Origin: Jiella marina
GTDB taxonomy: Bacteria; Pseudomonadota; Alphaproteobacteria; Rhizobiales; Rhizobiaceae
Assembly (NCBI RefSeq): GCF_024359545.1
Contig: NZ_JAKQZG010000008.1
Location: 1-64,000 of the forward strand
Direction of reading: 5' to 3'
Length of the DNA: 64,000 bases
Positions 27,164 through 36,456 of this stretch are shown piece after piece. Position numbers and translations under genes: made by a program. The notes under the pieces are model-generated. The model worked only from the letters and a program-made list of their open reading frames with translations. It was not told the origin of the DNA and did not search any database. How positions within the stretch are numbered: the stretch's first letter is position 1; the number at the start of each line of letters is the position of its first letter.

Positions 27164-27556
27164 ATGAAAAAGACAGCTATTTTTTCTGCCGCTATGCTTG
27201 GTGCCTCGATGATGGCGTTCGGCGCTACTGCTCAGGTCGATAACAGCGACACGCTGATCCCGGGCAGCGACGAGTTCCGCGAGCAGCAGAACATTCAGGA
27301 GCGTGAGAACGTTGCCGATGATGGCGCGATGACCACCATGGACGCGCCGAAGGTCGACAACAGCGACACGCTGATCCCGGGCAACGAAGAAGGTATTCAG
27401 CAGGCTGAGACCAACGAGCGCCAGGACGTTGCGGACGATGACGCTGTGGCCACCGGTTCGGTCGAGAATCCGGGCGTGGACAACGCCGACACCCTGATCC
27501 CGGGCAGCGACGAGTTCCGCGAGCAGCAGAACACGGAAGAGCTCGAGAACAACTAA
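27164..27556 (+). CDS. Small exported acidic triple-repeat protein of unknown function
   Basis: A 130-residue precursor with a signal peptide (MKKTAIFSAAMLGASMMAFG, cut near ATA|QVD). The mature protein is acidic, has no Cys and contains three copies of a motif: VDNSDTLIPGSDEFREQQN, VDNSDTLIPGNEEGIQQAE and VDNADTLIPGSDEFREQQN, spaced about 37 residues apart. Between the first two lie further short similarities (ENVADDGA, QDVADDDA). Upstream GAAAGGAAAGAAA is a good ribosome-binding site, and a strong terminator follows, so it is an independent, probably well expressed unit. No known family was recognised. Confidence 0.85.
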   Translation: MKKTAIFSAAMLGASMMAFGATAQVDNSDTLIPGSDEFREQQNIQERENVADDGAMTTMDAPKVDNSDTLIPGNEEGIQQAETNERQDVADDDAVATGSVENPGVDNADTLIPGSDEFREQQNTEELENN

Positions 27557-27627
27557 GTTCGCGGGACTCTCGCCCTTACAGGCTTTCCGTTCGCTAAGCG
27601 AGCAAGGCCTAGACAGGGGAATATAAG

Positions 27628-27665
27628 AATGGCCGCTCCGGTTTTACCGGGGCGGCCATTTTCTA
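27628..27665 (+). terminator. Rho-independent terminator
   Basis: A 15-bp stem with one G-T wobble (27628-27642 with 27646-27660), a three-base loop and a following TTCT. It separates the triple-repeat gene from glnD. Confidence 0.85.
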
Positions 27666-27756
27666 TGGTCGGTCCCAGCCGCGGAGTGGCGTCTCGCGCT
27701 GCTTGCCCAGATCGGCTATAGGCTGGCTCCTTCGTAACGGAGCCGCAGGAATTCGC

Positions 27757-30624
27757 ATGCCTCAGGACGCGGTCGAGTCACGTCCCTCCCACCTAGTGGA
27801 AGAGCCCTTGACCCAAATCGACGTTTCGGAATTTGTCGACGTGGCCGAATTGCGACGGGCCCTGGACCAGATCGCAGAGGAGGATTCCTCGCATGGTTCT
27901 TCCGACGCAGCCCGGGCCGCGGTGTTGTCGCTCCTGCGGGAGACCATTGTCGCCGCGCGTGGCCGCATCGAGGAGCGATTTGGCGAGGACGGCGGGGGGC
28001 TCGACTGCGCCCGCCGGCTGGCCACCCTGCAGGACATCGTCATCCGCTGCGTCCACGACTACGCACAGATGCATGTTTTCCAGTCGGCCAATCTCTCCTC
28101 CGGCGAACGCATGGCGATCCTCGCCGTCGGCGGCTATGGCCGCGGAACATTAGCCCCCGGCTCGGATATCGATCTTCTTTTCCTGCTTCCCTACAAGCAG
28201 ACGGCGCTTGGCGAACAGATCGTCGAGTATCTTCTCTATCTTTTGTGGGATCTCGGCTTCAAGGTCGGTCACGCCTCGCGCACCGTCGAGGAGTGCATCA
28301 AGCAGGCCCGGGCCGACATGACGATCCGGACCTCGATCCTGGAACGCTGGCTGGTCGTCGGCGACCGAGACCTGTTCGTGGAACTCGGCCAGCGCTTCGA
28401 ACGCGAGGTGATCGCCGGCACGAGCGAGGAATTCATCGCGGCAAAGCTCGCCGAGCGTTCCGCACGCCACGCGAAGCTCGGCGACACCCGCTATCTGGTC
28501 GAGCCGAACGTCAAGGAGGGCAAGGGCGGTCTGCGTGATCTCAACACGCTGTTCTGGATCGCGAAATATCACTACCGGGTGACGACGACCGAGGCGTTGG
28601 TCGATCTCGGCGTCATCTCCCGGCGGGAAGCCCGCCTGTTCCACAAGGCGGAGGACTTTCTCTGGGCGGTTCGCTGCCATCTGCATTTCGCCACCGGCAA
28701 GGCGGAGGAGCGGCTGTCCTTCGATCTCCAGCCGGAAATCGCCAAGCGCCTCGGCTACAACACCCATCCGGGCCTGAAGGATGTCGAGCGCTTCATGAAG
28801 CACTACTTCCTGATCGCCAAGGATGTCGGCGACCTGACCCGGATCCTCTGCGCCGCGCTCGAGGAGCAGCACGCCAAGGCAGCGCCCGGTCTCAAGGGCT
28901 TCGTCAAGAGCCTGCGCGACCGGGCCCGAAAGATCCCCGGCACCATCGATTTTCACATCGACAACAACCGGATCAACGTGTCGGCGCCGAATGTCTTCAA
29001 GAACGATCCGGTCAATCTCATTCGCGTCTTCCGGCTGGCGGCCATGCACGGGCTGGAATACCACCCCGACACGCTCAAGCTGATCCGCCGCTCGATCCGT
29101 CTGGTCAACTCCGACCTGCGGAACAATGCGGAAGCCAACAGCCTCTTCCTCGACGTCCTCACCGATCGTTCCGACCCGGAATTCCATCTCCGGCGGATGA
29201 ACGAGGCGGGGGTGCTCGGCCGGTTCATTCCCGAATTCGGCAAGATCGTCGCGATGATGCAGTTCAACATGTACCACCACTTCACGGTGGATGAGCATCT
29301 CTTACGCACGATCGCCAACCTGTCGCGGCTCGAACGCGGTCTGCTCGGCGAAGAACTGCCGATGTCGACCGAGTTCATCAGCACGATCAAGGATCGCAAG
29401 GCCCTCTACGTGGCTTCGCTCCTGCACGATATCGCCAAGGGGCGCCCGGAGGATCACTCGATCGCCGGCGCCCGCATCGCCCGGCAGCTCTGCCCGAGAC
29501 TCGGTCTCGACGAACGCGAGACCGATCTCGTCGCCTGGCTTGTCCACGACCATCTCCTCATGTCGATGACCGCCCAGCAGCGTGACATCAACGATCGCAA
29601 GACGATCCTCGATTTCGCCGAGCGTGTCCGCACGCTGGACCGGCTCAAGCTTCTGACGATCCTGACGGTATGCGACATTCGAGCGGTTGGGCCCGGCGTG
29701 TGGAACGGCTGGAAGGGCCAACTCCTGCGTTCGCTCTATCTCGAGACCGAGCCCACATTGACGGGTGGCTTCACCCGCTCGACCCGCGCCGAGCGGCTCG
29801 AAGCGTCCCGGCAGAAGCTCGCGGCGCGTCTCGAAGGCTGGGATCCGGCCGAACGCGACGCCTATCTGGATCTCCACTATCCGAACTACTTCCTGATGAC
29901 CCCGATCGACGATCAGGTGCGCCATGCCGAATTCGTGCGCAACGCCGCTCAGGGCGACGGCGAGCCTCTGACCATGGGGGTCCGGACCGATGCGTTCCAG
30001 GGCATCACCGAGATCATGGTCCTGTCGCCGGATCACCCCCGCCTTCTGTCGGTGCTCGCCGGGGCCTGTGCGGGCGTCGGCGCCAACATTGCGGATGCCC
30101 AGGTCTTCACCATGGCCGATGGTCGGGCCCTGGATGTCCTGGTGCTCAATCGCGAGTTCGCCCAGGATACCGACGAGCTGCGTCGCGGCGACCGGATCTG
30201 CGGCCATATCCGCAAGCTGCTCCAGGGTCGCGAAGTCCGGGCCAATCTGATTTCCAATCAGAAGTCCAGGCGTCCGTTGTCGGCCTTTTCGATCAAGCCG
30301 AGCGTCAAGGTCGACAACGATCTGTCGAACCTGTTCACCGTGGTCGAGGTCGAGGGGCTCGACCGCCCCGGGCTCCTGTCGGATCTCGCCCGGGCGATCG
30401 CCGAGCTCAATCTCGACATCCGCTCGGCCCATATCTCGACCTATGGCGAGAAGGTCGTCGACGTCTTCTATGTGACCGATCTTTTCGGTACCAAGATCAC
30501 CAGCAAGAGCCGGACCGAGCGCATCGAGACCTGGCTCGCGCATGTCTTCGAGAATCCCGGCAGCGAACCCTCGGCCGCCGGCATCATCGCGGCGGAGAAG
30601 GCCTACGGGCGCCACCGCCAATGA
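27757..30624 (+). CDS. glnD: Bifunctional PII uridylyltransferase / uridylyl-removing enzyme GlnD
   Basis: A 955-residue nitrogen sensor that adds UMP to PII proteins when glutamine is low and removes it when glutamine is high. The nucleotidyltransferase site reads GGYGRGTLAPGSDIDLLF (from residue 125). The central GlnD region has PNVKEGKGGLRDLNTLFWIA. The HD hydrolase has H557-D558 in LLHDIAKGRPEDHS. Two C-terminal ACT domains begin EIMVLSPDHPRLLSVLAGAC and VVEVEGLDRPGLLSDLARAI. The ATG at 27757 has CAGGAA upstream. It overlaps murJ by four bases. Full-length with all motifs intact. Confidence 0.97.
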   Translation: MPQDAVESRPSHLVEEPLTQIDVSEFVDVAELRRALDQIAEEDSSHGSSDAARAAVLSLLRETIVAARGRIEERFGEDGGGLDCARRLATLQDIVIRCVHDYAQMHVFQSANLSSGERMAILAVGGYGRGTLAPGSDIDLLFLLPYKQTALGEQIVEYLLYLLWDLGFKVGHASRTVEECIKQARADMTIRTSILERWLVVGDRDLFVELGQRFEREVIAGTSEEFIAAKLAERSARHAKLGDTRYLVEPNVKEGKGGLRDLNTLFWIAKYHYRVTTTEALVDLGVISRREARLFHKAEDFLWAVRCHLHFATGKAEERLSFDLQPEIAKRLGYNTHPGLKDVERFMKHYFLIAKDVGDLTRILCAALEEQHAKAAPGLKGFVKSLRDRARKIPGTIDFHIDNNRINVSAPNVFKNDPVNLIRVFRLAAMHGLEYHPDTLKLIRRSIRLVNSDLRNNAEANSLFLDVLTDRSDPEFHLRRMNEAGVLGRFIPEFGKIVAMMQFNMYHHFTVDEHLLRTIANLSRLERGLLGEELPMSTEFISTIKDRKALYVASLLHDIAKGRPEDHSIAGARIARQLCPRLGLDERETDLVAWLVHDHLLMSMTAQQRDINDRKTILDFAERVRTLDRLKLLTILTVCDIRAVGPGVWNGWKGQLLRSLYLETEPTLTGGFTRSTRAERLEASRQKLAARLEGWDPAERDAYLDLHYPNYFLMTPIDDQVRHAEFVRNAAQGDGEPLTMGVRTDAFQGITEIMVLSPDHPRLLSVLAGACAGVGANIADAQVFTMADGRALDVLVLNREFAQDTDELRRGDRICGHIRKLLQGREVRANLISNQKSRRPLSAFSIKPSVKVDNDLSNLFTVVEVEGLDRPGLLSDLARAIAELNLDIRSAHISTYGEKVVDVFYVTDLFGTKITSKSRTERIETWLAHVFENPGSEPSAAGIIAAEKAYGRHRQ

Positions 30625-32264
30625 GCCTGATCTCGAAATTCGCAACCGTGGGCGGGGCTACGATGGTCAGCCGCATCTTCGGCTTCGGCCGCGAGATGCT
30701 CATGGCATCGGCACTCGGCGTTGGCCCGGTTGCCGACGCGTTCAATCTCGCCTTCCGCTTTCCGAACCTCTTTCGCCGGCTGTTCGCCGAAGGGGCCTTC
30801 AATGCCGCCTTCATTCCGCTCTTCGCCAAGTCCCTGGAGGAAGAAGGCGACGAAGGTGCCCGACGTTTCGCCTCGGAGATCTTCTCGACGCTCTTCGTGA
30901 TCCTGACGTTTCTCACCGTTCTGGCGCTGCTCTTCATGCCGATCCTGGTCAGGACGATCATCGCGCCGGGTCTGGCGGTCTGCATCGACGACCCCGGAGC
31001 GGGCGGCGACGTCCTGTCCTGTGCTGCGCGCTACGAGGTGACGGTCGCGTTCTCGCGCATCATGTTCCCCTATCTCGCCTGCATGTCGCTGATGGCGATG
31101 GTCTGCGGGATCCTCAATGCGTTTCGACGCTTCTTTGCGGCCGCCGCCGCGCCGACGCTGCTCAATTTCATCCTGATCGGTGTGATCGCCTATGCGATCT
31201 GGATCGACGTCGACAAGCAGACGATCGGGCTGATGATGAGCTGGGGCGTGCTTGCGGCTGGGCTGGCGCAGCTTGCCATGGTGGTGATCGCCATGCGGCT
31301 CGCCGGTTTCAGCATGGCCCTGAAGCGGCCGCGCTGGACCAAGGGGCTGAAGCGTCTCCTCATCCTGGCGGGGCCAGCGGCGCTCATCGGCGGGATCACT
31401 CAGATCAATCTCTTCGTCGGCCAGGCGATCGCCTCGTTCAAGCCGGGTGCGGTGTCGATCCTGCAATATGCCGACCGACCCTATCAATTGCCGCTGGGCA
31501 TGGTGGGGGTCGCGATCGGTGTGGTGCTCCTGCCCGAACTCTCGCGTGCCCTGAAGGCGAAGCGCTTTCTCGAAGCGCAGCACACCCAGAATCGCAGCCT
31601 GGAATTCGCCCTTTTCCTGACCGTACCCGCGGCCGTCGCTCTGTTCCTCATTCCCGAGCCGATCATCCGGGTCATCTACGAGCGCGGCGAGTTCGAACCG
31701 TCCTCCACTCCGGCGGTGGCCGCCGTTCTGGGCCTCTATGCGCTCGGGCTGCCTGCCTTCGTGATGATCAAGGTGTTCTCACCTGGCTTCTTCGCGCGCG
31801 AGGATACCCGTACCCCGATGCTCGCGACGCTGATCGCGGCTGGCTCGAATATCGTGCTGTCGCTCGGTCTGTTCGCCTTGATTGCGGAACAGGGCATTGC
31901 ATTGGCCACGACGCTGGCCGGCTGGCTGAATGCCGGACTACTCTTCGCCGGCCTTTACCGCCGCGGCCTGTGGCAAGTCGACCGCGCGCTCGTCAAGCGA
32001 TCGATCCTCGTTTGCCTTTGCGCGGCGATGATGGGGTTCGCTCTGGTTTTCGGTCTGCAAGTCTTCTCTGACTGGCTGCTGCCGGCTGCAGGGGTGCACC
32101 TCCAGGCCGCAGCCCTCGCACTTCTCGTGTTCGCGGCGATGGCGATCTATTTTGCGCTGGCCTTCGCGACCGGGGCGGCCGATCGCAGCCTTGTCGTCAA
32201 TCTCTTCCGCCGGGGACGCCGTGCTCCCGTTGCGCCCGAAGCAGGCGATTCAGATCGCGCTTGA
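30621..32264 (+). CDS. murJ: Lipid II flippase MurJ
   Basis: A 547-residue polytopic membrane protein of the MOP superfamily that moves lipid II to the periplasmic face for wall synthesis. Family motifs are TVGGATMVSRIFGFGREMLM, PNLFRRLFAEGAFNAAFIPL, the repeated hydrophobic helices (about 14) and KVFSPGFFAREDTRTPM. It starts with the ATG overlapping the glnD stop codon (ATGA), so translation is coupled. trpS, often next in this order, is absent; a noncoding spacer and a porin gene follow. Confidence 0.96.
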   Translation: MSLISKFATVGGATMVSRIFGFGREMLMASALGVGPVADAFNLAFRFPNLFRRLFAEGAFNAAFIPLFAKSLEEEGDEGARRFASEIFSTLFVILTFLTVLALLFMPILVRTIIAPGLAVCIDDPGAGGDVLSCAARYEVTVAFSRIMFPYLACMSLMAMVCGILNAFRRFFAAAAAPTLLNFILIGVIAYAIWIDVDKQTIGLMMSWGVLAAGLAQLAMVVIAMRLAGFSMALKRPRWTKGLKRLLILAGPAALIGGITQINLFVGQAIASFKPGAVSILQYADRPYQLPLGMVGVAIGVVLLPELSRALKAKRFLEAQHTQNRSLEFALFLTVPAAVALFLIPEPIIRVIYERGEFEPSSTPAVAAVLGLYALGLPAFVMIKVFSPGFFAREDTRTPMLATLIAAGSNIVLSLGLFALIAEQGIALATTLAGWLNAGLLFAGLYRRGLWQVDRALVKRSILVCLCAAMMGFALVFGLQVFSDWLLPAAGVHLQAAALALLVFAAMAIYFALAFATGAADRSLVVNLFRRGRRAPVAPEAGDSDRA

Positions 32265-32748
32265 CGCATCGATTCGCAGGCGATTCGGCCCGGCCATCGC
32301 GCCTTTTCACCGGCTTGCCCACGGGTTCAGGCGATCGAGGCAAGGGTTTTCGGCGAGGGCATCGTGCCGATGGCAAGTCTGGCGAAAGCCTCGCTCTCGA
32401 CGCCGAGGCGGCGGAGCTGGCCTTTGTCCTGGGCAACAGGAGTCGAGCGCGCGAAAATCCGATGGGAAACCTCAACAAGCGCGGCTGAAGAGCTTCATTC
32501 TGCGGGTTTGAGCCCCCTGGTTAACGGGGGGTGACCAAAAAAGTGGCCTCCGTGCAACAGGGGTGTGTCCGAAGCGTCAGTGTTGCAGTTATGTAATTGC
32601 ATCAAATCCCGCGGTGGATATTGTCGGCTTCAGAAAGATCGCGGGGGCAACAAACGGCTTCGGACTTTCGCAGAGGGGATGGGGCAGGGAAGGCTGTCCT
32701 TTCATAAAAGGCCCAACCCTAACCTAAAAATTGACTGGAGGTCAGGAC
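32265..32748. other. 484-base spacer and probable long leader upstream of the porin gene
   Basis: No coding sequence is convincing. A small hairpin (CCCCC 32513-32517, GGGGG 32526-32530) follows the first half. The last 40 bases before the porin ATG are rich in A and T and end in a strong GGAGG ribosome-binding site at 32738-32742. The promoter could not be placed reliably. Confidence 0.5.
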
Positions 32749-33987
32749 ATGAACATCAAGAGCCTTCTTCTCGGCTCCGCTGCGGCCCTCGTCGCAGTTT
32801 CCGGCGCCCGCGCTGCGGACGTCATCGTTCCGGTTGAGCCGGAGCCCATGGAATACGTCAAGGTTTGCGACGTTTACGGCACCGGTTTCTACTACATCCC
32901 GGGCACCGAGACCTGCTTGCAGATCAGCGGCTACGTCCGTTACAAGATCAGCGCCTTCGGCCAGCTCGAAGACGACTTCGGCAACAACTTCATCCGCAAC
33001 GGCGAAGGCGACACCTACCAGATCGGTTCGCAGGTTCGTGCTCGCGTCAACTTCGACGCTCGTGAAGAGACCGAGTACGGCACGCTCCGCGCTTACGTTC
33101 GCTTCCAGGGCGACAACGTCTTCGCTGGCGACGGCAATGTCGACGTCGACACCGCCTACATCCAGCTCGGCGGCCTGACCATGGGTTGGCTCGACTCGCT
33201 CTGGGCCGAGGACGATGGCCTTCTCACGGACACCGATCTCTCGGTCGGCGATCTCGAGGCCAACCGCGTCTCCTACACCTACGCCTCGAACGGCTTCTCG
33301 GCCGCTCTGTCGCTCGAAGACGATGCCACGGGCGACTGGGTTCCGAACGTTGTCGGTAAGCTGAAGTACGAAGGCGGCTGGGGCTTCGTCTACCTGTCGG
33401 GTTCCTACGACGAGACCGGCGACACCTTCGTGATCGGTAGCGGCGCAGTTGTCGGTGTCGAGCCGGGCTCCAACGACGCTTTCGCTCTGAAGGCCGGTCT
33501 GTCGCTGAAGGACCTGATCGCCACGGACTCCGAGCTGAAGCTCGAAGGTAGCTACGCGTTCGATCCTTCGTCCTACTCCACGATCGGCCTCTTCAATGGC
33601 TTCGTCGGCGGCGGCGGCGCGGGCAACCTCTTCACGCTGCCCTTCAACACCACGATCACGGGCGCTGCGTTCAACGGCGGTTCGCTGGTTGCTGCGGCTC
33701 CGGTCGAGTGGCAGGTGGGTGCCGGTTACGCCCAGTCCTTCGGCAGCCTCGCTGTCGGTGTCTCGGGTGCCTACGGCCGCACGTTCGACTTCTTCGTCAA
33801 CGGCGTGAACGTCGCGGATGCGGACTACTACAAGGTCGTCGGCAACGTTGGTTACGAGATCACCAACAACTTCGACATGCTGGCGGAAATCAGCTACGCG
33901 AACTTCGACGTCGACCCGAACATCGCGGCGACCGGAAACTCGCTCGATCAGGTTGCTGGTTTCGTCCAGTTCGTCCGCTCCTTCTAA
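32749..33987 (+). CDS. Outer-membrane porin, RopA/Omp2 type
   Basis: A 412-residue precursor with signal peptide MNIKSLLLGSAAALVAVSGA, cut near RAA. The mature protein begins with the rhizobial porin pattern, including the paired cysteines in VKVCDVYGTGFYYIPGTETC and the first strand LQISGYVRYKIS. Alternating beta strands follow, ending in QVAGFVQFVRSF with a C-terminal Phe, the outer-membrane insertion signal. It forms trimeric beta-barrel channels for small solutes. Codon use is strongly biased towards frequent codons, suggesting high expression. It has a strong ribosome-binding site and its own terminator. Confidence 0.95.
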   Translation: MNIKSLLLGSAAALVAVSGARAADVIVPVEPEPMEYVKVCDVYGTGFYYIPGTETCLQISGYVRYKISAFGQLEDDFGNNFIRNGEGDTYQIGSQVRARVNFDAREETEYGTLRAYVRFQGDNVFAGDGNVDVDTAYIQLGGLTMGWLDSLWAEDDGLLTDTDLSVGDLEANRVSYTYASNGFSAALSLEDDATGDWVPNVVGKLKYEGGWGFVYLSGSYDETGDTFVIGSGAVVGVEPGSNDAFALKAGLSLKDLIATDSELKLEGSYAFDPSSYSTIGLFNGFVGGGGAGNLFTLPFNTTITGAAFNGGSLVAAAPVEWQVGAGYAQSFGSLAVGVSGAYGRTFDFFVNGVNVADADYYKVVGNVGYEITNNFDMLAEISYANFDVDPNIAATGNSLDQVAGFVQFVRSF

Positions 33988-34010
33988 TCGAAGAGCAACG
34001 ATCTAATCGG

Positions 34011-34039
34011 AAAGGCCCGGCGCTCGCGCCGGGCCTTTT
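34011..34039 (+). terminator. Rho-independent terminator of the porin gene
   Basis: GGCCCGGCG (34014-34022) pairs with CGCCGGGCC (34027-34035) around a four-base loop, flanked by AAA and TTTT. Confidence 0.9.
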
Positions 34040-34181
34040 CGTCTTATTGCCTCTTTCGCAACTCGCGGAGAGGCATCCTCGTGCACGGATCAAGGCTGTT
34101 GAGTCGGCTATGTCGCTCGCCCGGCGGGCGAACCGACGCTATAGCCGCGCTTACCGGTCGCCCCGCCACGGCCCAATTGTC

Positions 34182-34529
34182 TCAGCCCTTTTCCGCCAGC
34201 CGCAGATTGCTGTCGAACACCCGCAGCACGGTCGCCAGTTCGTGGCCGCGCTTGAGGATCACGCCGCCTGTCGCCACCACCTGATAGGCGCCCTGGCGCC
34301 GGGCGAGTTTCGGGTCCTTGACGATCTTGAAGAGCGGCATCTCGCTGGTTCGCCGAAACACCGAGAACACGGCGCGATCCTTCAGCATGTCGATCGCATA
34401 GTCGCGCCACTCGCCGGCGGCGACCATCCGGCCGTAGATCTTGAGGATGAGCGACAATTCGCGCCTGTCGAAGGCGACGAACGATGTCTGTGCATGTGCT
34501 GCGGGAAACGCAACGAGATCGGCGGACAT
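34182..34529 (-). CDS. DUF2794-like protein
   Basis: A 115-residue cytoplasmic protein. The pattern SFVAFDRRELSLILKIYGRM, VAAGEWRDYAIDMLKDRAVF, SVFRRTSEMPLFKI, PKLARRQGAYQVV and ILKRGHELATVLRV matches what I know of the alphaproteobacterial DUF2794 family, whose function is unknown. The Met at 34529 gives the normal family length. The frame stays open to 34763 but that extension lacks coding character, and the ribosome-binding site is weak. It is convergent with the porin gene and divergent from gltD. Confidence 0.85.
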   Translation of the reverse strand: MSADLVAFPAAHAQTSFVAFDRRELSLILKIYGRMVAAGEWRDYAIDMLKDRAVFSVFRRTSEMPLFKIVKDPKLARRQGAYQVVATGGVILKRGHELATVLRVFDSNLRLAEKG

Positions 34530-34896
34530 GCCGCCGTTCGAGCCATAGTCCGTCAAGACAGCCCCTTGTCCCTCCAAAGCGGTCGGGCATGCGTTGGCCC
34601 GGCCTTTGATGACGATATGGTGACACGAATCGCCATTGCGAGCAAAAGCGGATCCTGCGGCCCGAAAAAGTTCGCCGGTCGCCCTGCATCGATCCGAAAC
34701 CCGACGCGGATCGTCCTTGAGCGGCGAATTCCTATCGGCCGGGGCTTGTGGCGAAACCCGCATTGCGGCAGTAGAACTGTCCTAACGAAGCCGGAATGGT
34801 TAGAATGTCCGGTGCTGCGACAATGGCGTGGATGCTGACGCCGCCCGCGCCGGTGGCGCGTCGCGGCGCTTGCGCGTCTGGAAAGATGGGGTGTGT

Positions 34897-36351
34897 ATGG
34901 GAAAGGTTACCGGATTTCTCGAGATCGATCGGCAAACCCACAAATATCAGCCGGCGTCCGACCGCATTCGCCATTTCCGCGAATTCACCCTGCCCATGTC
35001 CGACGAGGAGGTCGGCAAGCAGGCAGCGCGCTGCATGGATTGCGGCATTCCTTATTGCCACGGGCCGACGGGTTGCCCGATCCACAACCAGATCCCGGAC
35101 TGGAACGATCTCGTCTATCAGGGGGACTGGGAGACCGCGGTCCGCAATCTCCATTCTACCAACAACTTCCCCGAGTTCACAGGCCGCATCTGTCCGGCCC
35201 CTTGCGAGGAAGCCTGCACGCTGAACCTCGAGGACACGCCGGTCGCGATCAAGACGGTCGAACAGGCGATCGCCGACAAGGCCTACAAGCTCGGCCTGAT
35301 CGTGCCGCAGCCGCCGGCGGAAAAGACCGGCAAGAAGGTCGCGGTCATCGGTTCCGGCCCGGCCGGCATGGCCGCGGCGCAGCAGCTCGGCCGCGCCGGG
35401 CACGATGTCGACGTCTATGAGCGCGAGTCGCGCCCGGGTGGCCTGATGCGCTACGGCATTCCCGACTTCAAGATGGAAAAGCACTGGATCGACAGGCGCG
35501 TCGACCAGATGCGCGAAGAGGGCGTCACCTTCCATTGCGGCGTCAATGTCGGCGTCGACAAGCCGGTCTCCGAACTGGTCGCGGCGTATGACGCCGTCTT
35601 GTTCTGCGGCGGATCGGAAAAGCCGCGCGATTCCGGCATCCCGCATGAGGGACTTGTCGGCGTCTACGACGCGATGCCCTATCTGGTGCAGCAGAACCGC
35701 CGGGTGGGTGGCGAGAACATCGAAAGCACTGGCTGGCCCTCGGAAGAGGTCTGGGCCGGCGGCAAGCATGTGGTGGTCGTCGGCGGCGGCGACACGGCCT
35801 CGGACTGCGTCGGCACCGCCTTCCGGCAGGGCGCCGTGAAGGTCACCCAGCTCGACATCCGGCCGCAGCCCCCGCAGACCGAGGACAAGCTCACCGTCTG
35901 GCCTTACTGGGCGACGAAGATGCGCACCTCGTCGAGCCAGGCCGAAGGCGCGGTGCGCGAGTTCCAGATCGCGACGCTCGAATTCGTCGGCGAGGACGGG
36001 GTGCTGACCGGGGTGCGCTGTGCCCAGGTGGACGAACAGCGCAGGCCGCTCGAGGGGACGGAGTTCGTTATCAAGGCCGATCTCGCCTTCATCGCGATCG
36101 GCTTCGCCGGTCCGTTCGAAATCGGCTTCCTCAAGGATGTCGGCGAACAGCTGAAGACCCGCGCGGATCGCCGCGGCAATGTCTCGATCGCGGCTGACGA
36201 CGAGAGCTACATCACCTCGATGGACAAGGTCTATGCGGCAGGCGATGCCCGGCGCGGCCAGTCGCTGGTGGTCTGGGCGATCCGCGAGGGTCGTCAGGCC
36301 GCGCGGTCCATCGATCTCGATCTGATGGGCACGACCACCCTGCCACGCTGA
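34897..36351 (+). CDS. gltD: Glutamate synthase (NADPH) small subunit
   Basis: A 484-residue flavoprotein that passes electrons from NADPH through FAD and Fe-S clusters to the large subunit GltB, which makes glutamate from glutamine and 2-oxoglutarate. N-terminal cysteine clusters (RCMDCGIPYCHGPTGCPIHN and CPAPCEEAC) bind Fe-S. The FAD motif is VAVIGSGPAGMAAAQQL and the NADPH motif VVVVGGGDTASDCVGTA. The C-terminal VYAAGDARRGQSLVVWAI is typical. The ATG at 34897 fits the family N-terminus MGKVTGFLE. gltB is not in this window on either side, so the usual gltBD operon is not seen here. Confidence 0.95.
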   Translation: MGKVTGFLEIDRQTHKYQPASDRIRHFREFTLPMSDEEVGKQAARCMDCGIPYCHGPTGCPIHNQIPDWNDLVYQGDWETAVRNLHSTNNFPEFTGRICPAPCEEACTLNLEDTPVAIKTVEQAIADKAYKLGLIVPQPPAEKTGKKVAVIGSGPAGMAAAQQLGRAGHDVDVYERESRPGGLMRYGIPDFKMEKHWIDRRVDQMREEGVTFHCGVNVGVDKPVSELVAAYDAVLFCGGSEKPRDSGIPHEGLVGVYDAMPYLVQQNRRVGGENIESTGWPSEEVWAGGKHVVVVGGGDTASDCVGTAFRQGAVKVTQLDIRPQPPQTEDKLTVWPYWATKMRTSSSQAEGAVREFQIATLEFVGEDGVLTGVRCAQVDEQRRPLEGTEFVIKADLAFIAIGFAGPFEIGFLKDVGEQLKTRADRRGNVSIAADDESYITSMDKVYAAGDARRGQSLVVWAIREGRQAARSIDLDLMGTTTLPR

Positions 36352-36407
36352 TCCTGCCGGCCACGGGAAGGCGAGGGGCCACGGCCACGCAGCGGACATG
36401 AAAACTG

Positions 36408-36444
36408 GGAGCGGGCCTGGCGCATGCAGGCCCGCTCCTTTTTT
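36408..36444. terminator. Bidirectional terminator between gltD and RTX gene 1
   Basis: A perfect 12-bp stem (36408-36419 with 36427-36438) is followed by six T on the plus strand. On the minus strand it is followed by a shorter TTTT. It can end both convergent transcripts. Confidence 0.88.
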
Positions 36445-36456
36445 GGTGTTGCGACC

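Noticed and set aside
32565-32748. Small open frame before the porin gene
   Set aside because: It runs into the porin gene in a different frame, has no ribosome-binding site and an atypical composition. Better explained as leader RNA.
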